DNA of 5,397 nucleotides, taken from contig QHUF01000077.1 of NCBI GenBank assembly GCA_003221075.1, positions 1 to 5,397 of the forward strand, in the 5' to 3' direction. Shown here one piece after another: positions 1 to 5,397 of this stretch. The stretch's first letter is position 1. Each line of letters begins with the position of its first letter. The position numbers were made by a program, and so were the translations under genes. Origin of the DNA: Gemmatimonadota bacterium. GTDB taxonomy: Bacteria > Gemmatimonadota > Gemmatimonadetes > Gemmatimonadales > GWC2-71-9. The notes beneath the pieces are model-generated. The model was given only the letters and a program-made list of their open reading frames with translations. It was not told the origin of the DNA and did no database searches.

Positions 1-256
1 CGTTCGGATGCTGCTTCAGAATCTCCACGGCTTCCTGGTACCACGGGCAGACAAACAACACCGATACCGACACCGGCATTCCGGTCGAGACGAGCTTCTG
101 CATCGCCATGTTGACGCTGTGGCTCATGCCGATGTCGTCGGCGCGGATGATCAGGGACACTGCGGTGGGAGGTTTGGCGGTTTGCGCCGACACGAGCGTC
201 ACCAGGCTGGCCGACAGCAACCAGCTGACACAGGTGACAGTTCGAATCAGGCGCAT
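1..256 (-). CDS. Exported YdjC/ChbG-like carbohydrate deacetylase, N-terminal part (cut by window edge)
   Basis: The first 85 codons of a protein that continues beyond base 1. It begins at an ATG (256-254) with a GGGAG ribosome binding site 8 bases upstream (265-269). Residues 1 to about 25 look like a signal peptide: arginines at 2 and 5, a hydrophobic stretch, then a small-residue exit around LVSAQT. The mature part opens with LIIRADDIGMSHSVNMAM (residues 35-52), the hallmark start of the YdjC/ChbG fold, in which the Asp-Asp pair (D40, D41) lies in the metal site; the GMPVSVSVLF stretch (59-68) also fits. Known family members hydrolyse N- or O-acetyl groups from sugars such as chitooligosaccharides. 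The downstream metal-binding histidines are outside the window. ChbG itself is cytosolic, so a signal peptide is notable and suggests periplasmic or surface action. A 104-base gap separates it from the LuxR-type gene, so it may have its own promoter. Family call fairly secure; substrate unknown. Confidence 0.82.
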   Translation of the reverse strand, partial: MRLIRTVTCVSWLLSASLVTLVSAQTAKPPTAVSLIIRADDIGMSHSVNMAMQKLVSTGMPVSVSVLFVCPWYQEAVEILKQHPN

Positions 257-360
257 GACGGCGGCTCCCGTTGGTGAACGGTATCGAACGTCTTACAACG
301 GCGTAACATGTCCCTGCAGGATGGAACGACAAGACCCCTACACCGGGTAACCTGATCAGG

Positions 361-684
361 CTACAACGCGCGCTGTCTGCTCTCCGGACGCTTGCGCCCG
401 CTGCTGCCGCGTTTAGGGAGGGAACGAAATTCGGCGAAGACGCGCACGAGCAGTTCCTCGCGGCTCTGCACATTCAGCTTGCGATAGATGCGCCACACGT
501 AGGTGTGGACGGTGTGCGGCGAGAGGCCGAGCCGCGCGGCGGTGTCCTTCTCGGAATTGCCGTCGAACACGGCGCGTACGATGCCGCATTCGCGCGGTGA
601 GAGGCCGAGGCAGTTGGCGAGCGAGCGCCACTCGCCCGGAACGAACACGGCCTGGCCGGTTCCCGTTGCCACAGTCTCTCTCAT
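361..684 (-). CDS. Stand-alone LuxR/GerE-type helix-turn-helix regulator
   Basis: A 107-residue protein that is essentially one GerE DNA-binding domain. Residues 26-32 (LGLSPRE) open the four-helix domain; the scaffold helix lies near 44-53 and the recognition helix near 55-70 (SPHTVHTYVWRIYRKLNV), followed by REELLVRVF. It lacks a receiver, autoinducer-binding, PAS or ATPase domain, and the tail (about 91-107) is strongly basic. The reading frame is open upstream to about 1071, but that part is the shadow of the acetyltransferase gene. The ATG at 684-682 is preferred because it overlaps the acetyltransferase stop as ATGA, has GGGA 4 bases upstream (689-692), and leaves a coherent domain. This layout implies translational coupling to the acetyltransferase. 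Its role as a transcription factor is inferred from the fold; targets are unknown, and the neighbouring operon or the downstream deacetylase are natural candidates. Confidence 0.83.
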   Translation of the reverse strand: MRETVATGTGQAVFVPGEWRSLANCLGLSPRECGIVRAVFDGNSEKDTAARLGLSPHTVHTYVWRIYRKLNVQSREELLVRVFAEFRSLPKRGSSGRKRPESRQRAL

Positions 685-1241
685 GATGTCCCAATATGCT
701 GCGCGCTTCGTTCCCACCGCCAGACCGGGCCATCCTCGGGATCGACGACCGGACCGATGTGCACGAAGCCACATTTCGTGAGGACGCGCGTGGACGCATT
801 CGCCTGTGGGAGCGTGTGCGCCCGGATGGTGCGCACGCGGGGGTCGCGGCACGCGAAGTGAATCAGCGCGCGGGCGGCCTCGGTAGCATATCCCCGCCCC
901 TCGCGAGACGGCACGACACCATAGGCGATCTCCACCATCCCCTCGGGATCGGGCGCACCCTTGAAACCGGCGCCGCCGATGATCTGCCCACTCTCTTTCT
1001 CGATGATCCAGAAGCCATGACGCCAGGGGTTGGGACCCTGCCCGACAGAATTGCGCAGCGCCTCGAGCCACGGCGGCGACACTTCACCGGAAACGTAGAA
1101 CCCCCGCAATCCATCCGCGGGGGTGAGGGCGAACTGTTCCTCGAACGCTTGAGGCTGCTCGATCAACCCGAGTATCTGCTCGGGCGGGAAGGCGAGCAGC
1201 GTCAGGCGGGGTGTGTCGAGCTCAGTCCTCTCATGTGGCAT
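681..1241 (-). CDS. GNAT-family N-acetyltransferase (RimJ/RimL-like)
   Basis: A 186-residue single-domain acetyltransferase, normal length for the RimJ/RimL-type branch of the GNAT superfamily, which moves acetyl from acetyl-CoA to an amine. It starts in the usual way with ELDTPRLTLLAF (residues 7-18). Strand beta4 and motif A are clear: EIAYGVVPSREGRGYATEAA (104-123), where the REGRGYA loop binds the CoA pyrophosphate. NASTRVLTKCGF (148-159) is the standard NxxS..VL.K.GF segment of this branch. The frame is open upstream to 1400, but that region codes for the dehydrogenase small subunit; the ATG at 1241-1239 begins the homologous part and overlaps that gene's stop by 11 bases. The only purine-rich site, GGAG at 1258-1261, is 16 bases upstream, rather far, so reinitiation after the preceding gene is likely. 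It also overlaps the following LuxR-type gene. The acceptor (protein N-terminus, small metabolite or antibiotic) cannot be told from sequence. Confidence 0.88.
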   Translation of the reverse strand: MPHERTELDTPRLTLLAFPPEQILGLIEQPQAFEEQFALTPADGLRGFYVSGEVSPPWLEALRNSVGQGPNPWRHGFWIIEKESGQIIGGAGFKGAPDPEGMVEIAYGVVPSREGRGYATEAARALIHFACRDPRVRTIRAHTLPQANASTRVLTKCGFVHIGPVVDPEDGPVWRWERSAQHIGTS

Positions 1242-1767
1242 CGTAACCGGCGTATTCTCCGGGTTGAATGACGTTCCCCTTGTACTGCTGATCGTCGTGG
1301 ATCCCGATCTTCGACGTGTAGTAGGCGCGAATCGTACTGCTCTTGATCTCCCGGAAGAATTTTTCGGCGTCGGTCTTCGGATCGGATTCAGCCGCTGCAA
1401 TCCGGGTCAGGACCGCGAGCCGCTGCTCCGGCGTCGACGCCATGAACGTCTTGCCGCTCATCTCGCGCGACAGCGTCTCGACGGCCTTGATCCCGGCGCG
1501 CCAGCGCTGCGGCTCGTCCTTCTCGAACGCCTCGGCGAGGCGGCCGTCGATGTAGGCCGCCACGCCGGCGGCGCGCGCGCCGCCCGACTGCTGGTCGGTC
1601 GGAATGATCATGTTGCTCATCTCGTCCACCAGCGCGAATTCCGCGGGGGAGAAGAACTTGGGTTTCGGGGCTAGGGGCTCGGAAGTGGGAACGACGTTCG
1701 CCAGTGGCAGCGACGCCGCTGCTGCGGCGGCCGTTGCCTGGATCATCTCGCGACGCGAGATCTTCAT
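1231..1767 (-). CDS. Gluconate 2-dehydrogenase subunit 3-like protein, Tat-exported small subunit of the GMC dehydrogenase
   Basis: A 178-residue protein of the gluconate 2-dehydrogenase subunit 3 family, near the usual length. The N-terminus MKISRREMIQ followed by an alanine-rich hydrophobic stretch (residues 11-24) is a twin-arginine signal. The mature part shows family landmarks: FFSPAEFALVDEMSNMIIPTD (38-58), then GARAAGVAAYID (63-74), and near the end FFREIKSSTIRAYYTS (137-152) with YKGN (162-165). In characterised relatives (FAD-glucose, gluconate, fructose and glucoside-3-dehydrogenases) this subunit helps fold the FAD subunit and carries it through the Tat system. Its ATG overlaps the GMC stop as ATGA (1764-1767), with a GGGGGA site 4 bases upstream, so the two subunits should be made together in matched amounts. 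The frame is open upstream to 2073, but this is antiphase GMC sequence. Family assignment strong; substrate of the complex not determined. Confidence 0.92.
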   Translation of the reverse strand: MKISRREMIQATAAAAAASLPLANVVPTSEPLAPKPKFFSPAEFALVDEMSNMIIPTDQQSGGARAAGVAAYIDGRLAEAFEKDEPQRWRAGIKAVETLSREMSGKTFMASTPEQRLAVLTRIAAAESDPKTDAEKFFREIKSSTIRAYYTSKIGIHDDQQYKGNVIQPGEYAGYDAT

Positions 1768-3554
1768 AGGTTCCCCCGCTTGAATTCGTCGGCGAGATGC
1801 TCGCAGGAGCGCCACGCCAGCGCCATGATCGTCCACGTGGGATTCTGGCACGACGCACTCACGTGACTCGAGCCGTCCACCACGAAGAGATTCTTCACGT
1901 CGTGCGACTGCTGGAACTGATTCAGCACCGACGTCTTGGGATCGGTGCCCATGCGCGCCGTGCCCAGCTCGTGGATCGACCAGCCTTCGGTGAGGATGTT
2001 CTTGTCGACCCCGACGACCTCGATGCCCGCCGCTTCGAACATTTCCTTGCCGGCGTTCGCCATATCCTCGCACATCTTCTTCTCGTTATCGCTGAACTCA
2101 TAGTGGAAGCGCAGCGCCGGGATCCCCCACGCGTCCTTCACGGCGGGGTCGATATCCACGTAGTTCTCGTAGCGGGCCAGCACTTCGCCGAAGCCGCCCA
2201 TACTAATGAAGGCCCCGGCGTGTTCACGCACGGATTTCTTGAACTGCCCGCCGAATCCCGGCGTGCTCCACGCACTGTCAGGGAAAATCGAGAAGCCGGA
2301 GCCGCCCTCGAAACCGTAGCCGCGGACAAAGCCCGGCTGCTTGTCTTGCAGGTTCCGGAATCGCGGCACGTAGAACCCGCCCGGCTTGCCGTCGTCCAGC
2401 GTGGGCGGCGCTCCTACCATCTCTTTGACGAGCCCGGTGACGCCCGGTCCCATCACGTGTTCGCAGAAGTTGTGGCCGACATGGCCGCTCGAATTGCCGA
2501 TGCCGTTGGGATGTTGCCGCGACTTCGATAGCAACAAGAGTCTGGCACTCTCCAACGTCGACGCCGCCACGATGACGACCTTAGCCTTTGCTTCGTACGT
2601 CTTGTGGTTCACCGAATCGACGAACGAGACCCCGCGGGCTTTGCCGGTGTTCGGGTCGACGAGCACCTCATGCGCGGTCGAATTCGTGCGCAGCGTGAGA
2701 TTCCCCGTGTCCATCGCGGGATAGATCAGCCCCGTGGGGGAGTCGAACGCGGCGTGGATGTCGCAACCCCCCGGCCGCCGGCCGCACGCGCCGCGACCGA
2801 AACATTTGCTGCGATACTTGTTCTTCACGCCGTCCGTCGTCACGCCGGCGCGATAGGGCGTCAGCGTGCGGCCCATCGTCGCGAGACTCTTGCGGAGCGT
2901 CACTTCGGAAGCCGTCAGCTTGTTGGGCCGCTGGAACAGACTGTCCGGCAGATGCGGCAGATTCTCTTTATGACCGCTGATGCCGAGGTAGAGATCGACC
3001 TTGTCGTAGTAGGGCTCGATATCAGCGTAGGAGATCGGCCAATCTTCGCCGTAGCCGTCGTGCGTCTTGCCTTTGAAGTCATAGTCCGAGAGTCGCAGCG
3101 CGAGGCGGCCCCAGATGTTCGTCTTGCCGCCCAGGAGCCGCGCGCGGACCCAGGCGTACTTGGTGCCCGTGTAGGGATTGTCCTTCTCGTCTACGAGAAT
3201 GTTCTTGACGTAGTCCGATCCGCCCCAGCCGCCGACATACGAGAACACGTGCTTGAAGGCGGAGCCTTTCGCGTACGGCGGTTTCCGGATGTTGTACTCG
3301 TTGAAGCGGATCGCATGGTATCCGGGCGGGGCCTCGCCGCGGCGGGGATGATCGTACGGCCATTCCATCGACCGCAGCTCCTGCTCGATGGGGATTTTCT
3401 TGCCTGCCTCGAGCAGCAACACCTTCATCCCCTGGGACGTGAGCACGTGGGCGGCCATGCCGCCCGCCGCGCCGGAGCCGACGACGATCGCGTCGTAGGT
3501 TTTGGAGAGATCGACTTGCTGGTCCTGCGAGGAATTGAACCGAATTAGAGTCAT
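1764..3554 (-). CDS. GMC-family FAD-dependent oxidoreductase, catalytic subunit (gluconate / glucoside-3-dehydrogenase type)
   Basis: A 596-residue flavoprotein, full length for this branch. Residues 20-32 (YDAIVVGSGAAGG) form the FAD-binding Rossmann loop and LLLEAG (46-51) supplies the ribose-binding glutamate. GGKTNIWGR (142-150) is the GMC FAD-contact segment. The C-terminal catalytic region has IHELGTARMG (527-536), with H528 as the likely base, and SCQNPTWTIMALA (568-580), where N571 would be its partner. Cysteines at 251, 257 and 264 sit where FAD-glucose dehydrogenases bind an iron-sulfur cluster. The protein has no signal peptide or membrane segment; export with the Tat-tagged small subunit encoded directly after it is inferred. 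Relatives oxidise sugars, sugar acids or the C3 hydroxyl of glycosides and pass electrons to a cytochrome c, none of which is seen here. Start: ATG at 3554-3552 with AAGGAAAG 7 bases upstream (3562-3569). Substrate not assignable. Confidence 0.93.
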   Translation of the reverse strand: MTLIRFNSSQDQQVDLSKTYDAIVVGSGAAGGMAAHVLTSQGMKVLLLEAGKKIPIEQELRSMEWPYDHPRRGEAPPGYHAIRFNEYNIRKPPYAKGSAFKHVFSYVGGWGGSDYVKNILVDEKDNPYTGTKYAWVRARLLGGKTNIWGRLALRLSDYDFKGKTHDGYGEDWPISYADIEPYYDKVDLYLGISGHKENLPHLPDSLFQRPNKLTASEVTLRKSLATMGRTLTPYRAGVTTDGVKNKYRSKCFGRGACGRRPGGCDIHAAFDSPTGLIYPAMDTGNLTLRTNSTAHEVLVDPNTGKARGVSFVDSVNHKTYEAKAKVVIVAASTLESARLLLLSKSRQHPNGIGNSSGHVGHNFCEHVMGPGVTGLVKEMVGAPPTLDDGKPGGFYVPRFRNLQDKQPGFVRGYGFEGGSGFSIFPDSAWSTPGFGGQFKKSVREHAGAFISMGGFGEVLARYENYVDIDPAVKDAWGIPALRFHYEFSDNEKKMCEDMANAGKEMFEAAGIEVVGVDKNILTEGWSIHELGTARMGTDPKTSVLNQFQQSHDVKNLFVVDGSSHVSASCQNPTWTIMALAWRSCEHLADEFKRGNL

Positions 3555-3561
3555 GAGGGCG

Positions 3562-3569
3562 CTTTCCTT
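3562..3569 (-). promoter_or_regulatory. Ribosome binding site of the GMC gene
   Basis: AAGGAAAG on the minus strand, 7 bases before the ATG at 3554. It is among the better Shine-Dalgarno matches in the window and lies 18 bases downstream of the large palindrome, so the GMC gene can start translation independently of the propeller gene before it. Confidence 0.6.
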
Positions 3570-3587
3570 AAAAGGCGGCGGGCAATG

Positions 3588-3617
3588 GGTAGGGGCGCAG
3601 CATGCTGCGCTCCTACC
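3588..3617. repeat. 30-base near-perfect palindrome in the intergenic gap (REP-like)
   Basis: Arms 3588-3602 (GGTAGGGGCGCAGCA) and 3603-3617 (TGCTGCGCTCCTACC) are inverted copies with a single mismatch in 15 pairs, centred on GCATGC. As plus-strand RNA the mismatch is a tolerated G-U pair; as minus-strand RNA, the sense of the flanking genes, it is A-C. The element begins 12 bases past the propeller stop codon and ends 18 bases before the GMC ribosome binding site. No T-run follows it on either side, so it is not a standard intrinsic terminator. Its form resembles the dispersed extragenic palindromes (GTAGGGGC...GCCCCTAC cores) I recall from environmental bacterial genomes. That it is dispersed is inference; only one copy is in the window. 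It could act as a 3' mRNA stabiliser, a partial terminator, or a transposase-mobilised REP unit. Confidence 0.7.
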
Positions 3618-3629
3618 AACAACCGGCTT

Positions 3630-4532
3630 TCATCGCGCTCTAACATGCTGCTCGAATGTCACGAACGCTACGCGCCGGCTGTCGGGTGACCAACTTGGAA
3701 CGTTGATCGTGCCCTGCCCTCCGAGGAATTCGGGCGTGAGATCGCGCACCGATCGGTCGCGCAAATCCAGGAGCCGGAGCTTCACCTGTTTGCCGAACGG
3801 ATGGTCCTGCCCCTGGTCCTGCATGAATGACAAGAACACGATCCAGCGCCCGTCGGGCGACGGATGCGGGAACCAGTTGGCGTAGGCGTCGTGCGTCAGC
3901 TGCTCCGGCTCGGTCCCGTCCGGCCGCATGCGCCAGATCTCCATTTTCCCGCTGCAGAACGAGTTGTAATAGATGAAGGCGCCGTCGGGGGAGTAGTCCG
4001 GGCCGTCGTCGAGCCCCTTGCACGTCGTAATGCGCCGTTCCTCGCCGCCGTTCACGGGAATCGTGTAGATGTCGAACTCGTCATCCCGACGCCCGACGAA
4101 CGCGAGCGTCTTCCCATCCGGCGACCAGCCGTGCCAGAAACTCGGCGCCTTGGTCGTGATCTGTTTCGGCGTCCCGCCCGCGATCGGGAGCGTGTAGACA
4201 CTCGAGGTCAGCCAGTCTTCGGTCGGCTCGTGACTGATGACGAGTGATTTCCCGTCGGGAGAGATGCCGTGATCATTGTTAATCCGCGGCGTCCCCAGAC
4301 TGACAGGGAGCTCGGCGAGCTGGCTGCCGGAGACGTTCAGACGATACAGCCGTCCCTCACTGTTGATCAGGAAATAGCGGCCGTCGCGGGACCAGTTGGG
4401 AGCCTCAAAGCGGCGATCGGCGCGATAAACGGCTTCGATCCGGCCGGAAGAAATGTCGACGGTCTTCAGCAAGCTGCTGATCGTCGTATCCTGCGCAAGC
4501 AAAGCAGTCGCGAGATACACCGAGAGGATCAA
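3630..4532 (-). CDS. Secreted TolB-type (PD40) beta-propeller protein
   Basis: A 300-residue protein built of beta-propeller blades. Six PD40-type turns are visible at residues 47-54 (WSRDGRYF), 91-99 (SPDGKSLVI), 136-145 (WSPDGKTLAF), 180-189 (YSPDGAFIYY), 224-233 (PSPDGRWIVF) and 281-290 (WSPDSRRVAF), spaced 44-57 residues apart, consistent with a compact six-bladed propeller. The start is taken as TTG at 4532-4530: it overlaps the hydrolase stop as TTGA, has GGAAAGAG just upstream, and gives a short hydrophobic signal-like N-terminus (MILSVYLATALLAQ). A longer reading from 4616 would place 28 residues of shadow sequence before it. Such proteins are often labelled TolB-like or 'biopolymer transporter', but the N-terminal TolB domain that would link it to the Tol-Pal system is absent, as is any peptidase domain. 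It is probably a binding or scaffold protein in the periplasm; the ligand is unknown. Confidence 0.85.
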   Translation of the reverse strand: MILSVYLATALLAQDTTISSLLKTVDISSGRIEAVYRADRRFEAPNWSRDGRYFLINSEGRLYRLNVSGSQLAELPVSLGTPRINNDHGISPDGKSLVISHEPTEDWLTSSVYTLPIAGGTPKQITTKAPSFWHGWSPDGKTLAFVGRRDDEFDIYTIPVNGGEERRITTCKGLDDGPDYSPDGAFIYYNSFCSGKMEIWRMRPDGTEPEQLTHDAYANWFPHPSPDGRWIVFLSFMQDQGQDHPFGKQVKLRLLDLRDRSVRDLTPEFLGGQGTINVPSWSPDSRRVAFVTFEQHVRAR

Positions 4533-5296
4533 GGCACTCTTTCCAGGAGCGTCACCAGCTCCGCCCGATGCGTGCGCTCCGGCAAATGATCGGACACCAT
4601 CTTGTAGACCGGCCACCCGCGGGCGGCGGCGCGATCGGCGAACATCTGGAACGGATCGGGCGTGATTTGCGGCTCGTAGGTCAAGATGTACGCCGCGGGA
4701 ACCTTGAGGCGAGCTGGATTCACGAGTCGCAGGGTATCGGTGAACGTGCGCAGCGATTGCGGCACGTCGCGCGGAATCACCGTCGTATCCTGCACCCAGA
4801 CCGGCACCAGGTAGCCATCGCGCGTAACGCTCTGCACGAACTTCGCGCGCGCGGTATCCGGGATCGACATCAGCGATTCTCCTGAATCGGGCAGCAGCGC
4901 GTCGAGATACACGACGCGCTTGATCCGGTCGGGAATCCGGTCCACGACGCCGGTAATCACCATGCCGCCGTAGCTGTGCCCAACGAGCACCACGTCGTGC
5001 AGGTCATCCCAGAGGATCTTGTTGACGACGTCGTCGATATGCGTATCGAGGCCGATGTTGGGCGAGGCGAGATGATGGCGTTCGCCCAACCCGGTCAGCG
5101 TGACACGGACGACCTTATGGCCGCGCCGCGAGAGCATGGAATCGATCGCCAGCCAATCCCACCCCCCGCCCCACGCTCCATGGACGATGACGTAGGTGTA
5201 GTGCCTGGGAACGACGCGGCGCTGCTGCGCCGGGAGAACTGACGCCGTCCAGAGAAGCATCGGAACGCACATGGCGGTCAAACACCAACGGGCCAT
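4529..5296 (-). CDS. Secreted alpha/beta-hydrolase (EstC/MenH-like esterase family)
   Basis: A 255-residue alpha/beta-hydrolase. Residues 1 to about 24 form a signal peptide (MARWCLTAMCVPMLLW, with a likely cut after LPAQ). The fold starts with YVIVHGAWGGGWDW (35-48), whose HGAWGGG supplies the oxyanion region. VTLTGLGERHHLA (65-77) and LDTHIDDVV (83-91) are typical of the EstC-like/salicylate-esterase branch. The nucleophile elbow is GHSYGG (106-111) with Ser108; H237 in VSDHLPE is the probable catalytic histidine, replacing the commoner GHD form; the acidic residue cannot be fixed by eye. Relatives cleave esters of small molecules, but hydroxynitrile lyases share this fold, so the reaction is open. 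Start: the ATG at 5296-5294 shares its A with the previous gene's stop (TGATG); an in-frame TTG one codon earlier is less likely. No strong Shine-Dalgarno is visible, so coupled translation is likely. Confidence 0.88.
   Translation of the reverse strand: MARWCLTAMCVPMLLWTASVLPAQQRRVVPRHYTYVIVHGAWGGGWDWLAIDSMLSRRGHKVVRVTLTGLGERHHLASPNIGLDTHIDDVVNKILWDDLHDVVLVGHSYGGMVITGVVDRIPDRIKRVVYLDALLPDSGESLMSIPDTARAKFVQSVTRDGYLVPVWVQDTTVIPRDVPQSLRTFTDTLRLVNPARLKVPAAYILTYEPQITPDPFQMFADRAAARGWPVYKMVSDHLPERTHRAELVTLLERVP
4537..4544 (-). promoter_or_regulatory. Ribosome binding site supporting the TTG start of the propeller gene
   Basis: GGAAAGAG on the minus strand lies 4 bases before TTG (4532-4530), inside the last codons of the hydrolase gene. 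With the TTGA stop/start overlap and the signal-like sequence that follows, it decides in favour of the TTG over the upstream in-frame start at 4616. Confidence 0.5.
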
Positions 5297-5397
5297 CAAA
5301 ACTCGAGCGCGTGCAGGTACTCGAAATTACTGCGCGCGTCCGCGAGGTCGCCGGCCGCGTCAGCAGCCGTTTCCTGCTCCACGTGTGCCGGCTTCTG
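5296..5397 (-). CDS. C-terminal 33 codons of an unidentified protein (cut by window edge)
   Basis: An open frame enters from the right edge and ends at TGA (5298-5296), whose last base is the first base of the hydrolase ATG. The TGATG junction is what makes this frame credible as a real gene rather than noise. The visible tail is hydrophilic and probably helical: an acidic alanine-rich stretch (VEQETAADAAGDLADAR) followed by SNFEYLHALEF at the C-terminus. There is no motif from which to name a family. The helical ADAR..FEYLHAL ending slightly resembles the ends of TolC-type outer-membrane factors, but this is far too short to claim. It is the first member seen of the coupled gene series, so the operon promoter lies outside the window. 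Confidence 0.6.
   Translation of the reverse strand, partial: QKPAHVEQETAADAAGDLADARSNFEYLHALEF

Noticed and set aside
303..332. Sigma-70-like promoter for the deacetylase (minus strand TTGTCG, 18-base spacer, TGTTAC)
   Set aside because: Only 4/6 and 3/6 matches to consensus with a non-ideal spacer; such matches are common by chance.
8..350. Two short plus-strand open frames at the left end
   Set aside because: They are antisense to the signal peptide and RADDIG motif of the deacetylase and show no motif or ribosome binding site.
351..360. CCTGATCAGG palindrome as a terminator after the regulator gene
   Set aside because: Perfect inverted repeat but with no loop and no following T-run; too short for a stable hairpin. 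It might be an operator, but a 10-base palindrome can occur by chance.
685..1071. Possible N-terminal domain of the LuxR-type protein, since its frame is open to 1071
   Set aside because: The translation is Arg/Gly-rich and shows no sensor domain, while the same DNA in the next frame encodes the conserved GNAT core. The ATGA junction at 681-684 gives a better start.
696..1271. Plus-strand open frame opposite the acetyltransferase
   Set aside because: Antisense to a GNAT gene with recognisable motif A; no motif of its own.
1567..1584. 18-base perfect palindrome of alternating GC within the small-subunit gene
   Set aside because: It encodes the conserved GGARAAG segment; GC-rich Gly/Ala/Arg codons make such symmetry likely without function.
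1768..2073. N-terminal extension of the dehydrogenase small subunit
   Set aside because: It would place about 100 Arg-rich residues before the twin-arginine signal, and the DNA codes for the conserved GMC C-terminus in another frame.
1797..2531. Plus-strand open frame (244 codons) opposite the 3' part of the GMC gene
   Set aside because: Low-complexity Arg/His/Ala/Leu-rich composition with no motif; explained as a shadow of the GMC codons.
2604..3548. Long plus-strand open frame (314 codons) opposite the GMC gene
   Set aside because: It is antisense to a gene with clear FAD and catalytic motifs; its Arg/Val/Ala-rich product shows no domain. Long antisense frames are expected in GC-rich coding DNA.

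Overview
The window reads as chromosomal DNA from a GC-rich, Gram-negative-type bacterium. Several products carry export signals, one of them twin-arginine, and there is a GMC oxidoreductase with a gluconate-dehydrogenase-subunit-3-like partner. My best guess is an Acidobacteriota or Gemmatimonadota relative, from the protein style and a palindromic intergenic repeat type I associate with such genomes. This is inference; there is no rRNA or marker gene to test it. I see no mobile element, tRNA, rRNA or CRISPR array.

All genes lie on the minus strand, so transcription runs from high to low coordinates. In that order: the last 33 codons of an unidentified protein (5397-5296); a secreted alpha/beta-hydrolase (5296-4529); a small secreted TolB-type beta-propeller (4532-3630); a 75-base gap holding a 30-base near-perfect palindrome; a GMC oxidoreductase (3554-1764); its Tat-signal small subunit (1767-1231); a GNAT acetyltransferase (1241-681); a stand-alone LuxR-type DNA-binding protein (684-361); a 104-base gap; and the first 85 codons of an exported YdjC/ChbG-like deacetylase (256-1, cut by the window edge).

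Five of the seven junctions overlap by 1 to 11 bases (TGATG, TTGA, ATGA, an 11-base overlap, ATGA). This suggests one or two translationally coupled operons, probably split at the palindrome. The last gap may begin a separate unit with the deacetylase. No stretch longer than 300 bases lacks a gene.

Functionally, the GMC protein and the Tat-tagged small subunit form a recognisable heterodimer of the gluconate / FAD-glucose / glucoside-3-dehydrogenase type. The flavoprotein has no signal of its own and would be carried out of the cytoplasm by its partner. With an exported deacetylase, hydrolase and propeller around it, the locus looks like envelope-side carbohydrate or small-molecule oxidation and processing. 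The substrate cannot be read from the sequence. No cytochrome c subunit lies in the window, so the electron acceptor is unknown. The acetyltransferase and the LuxR-type protein have no obvious metabolic link beyond co-translation. I find no clearly new system; the points most worth a second look are the palindrome, the three-cysteine loop of the GMC protein, and the LuxR-only regulator.
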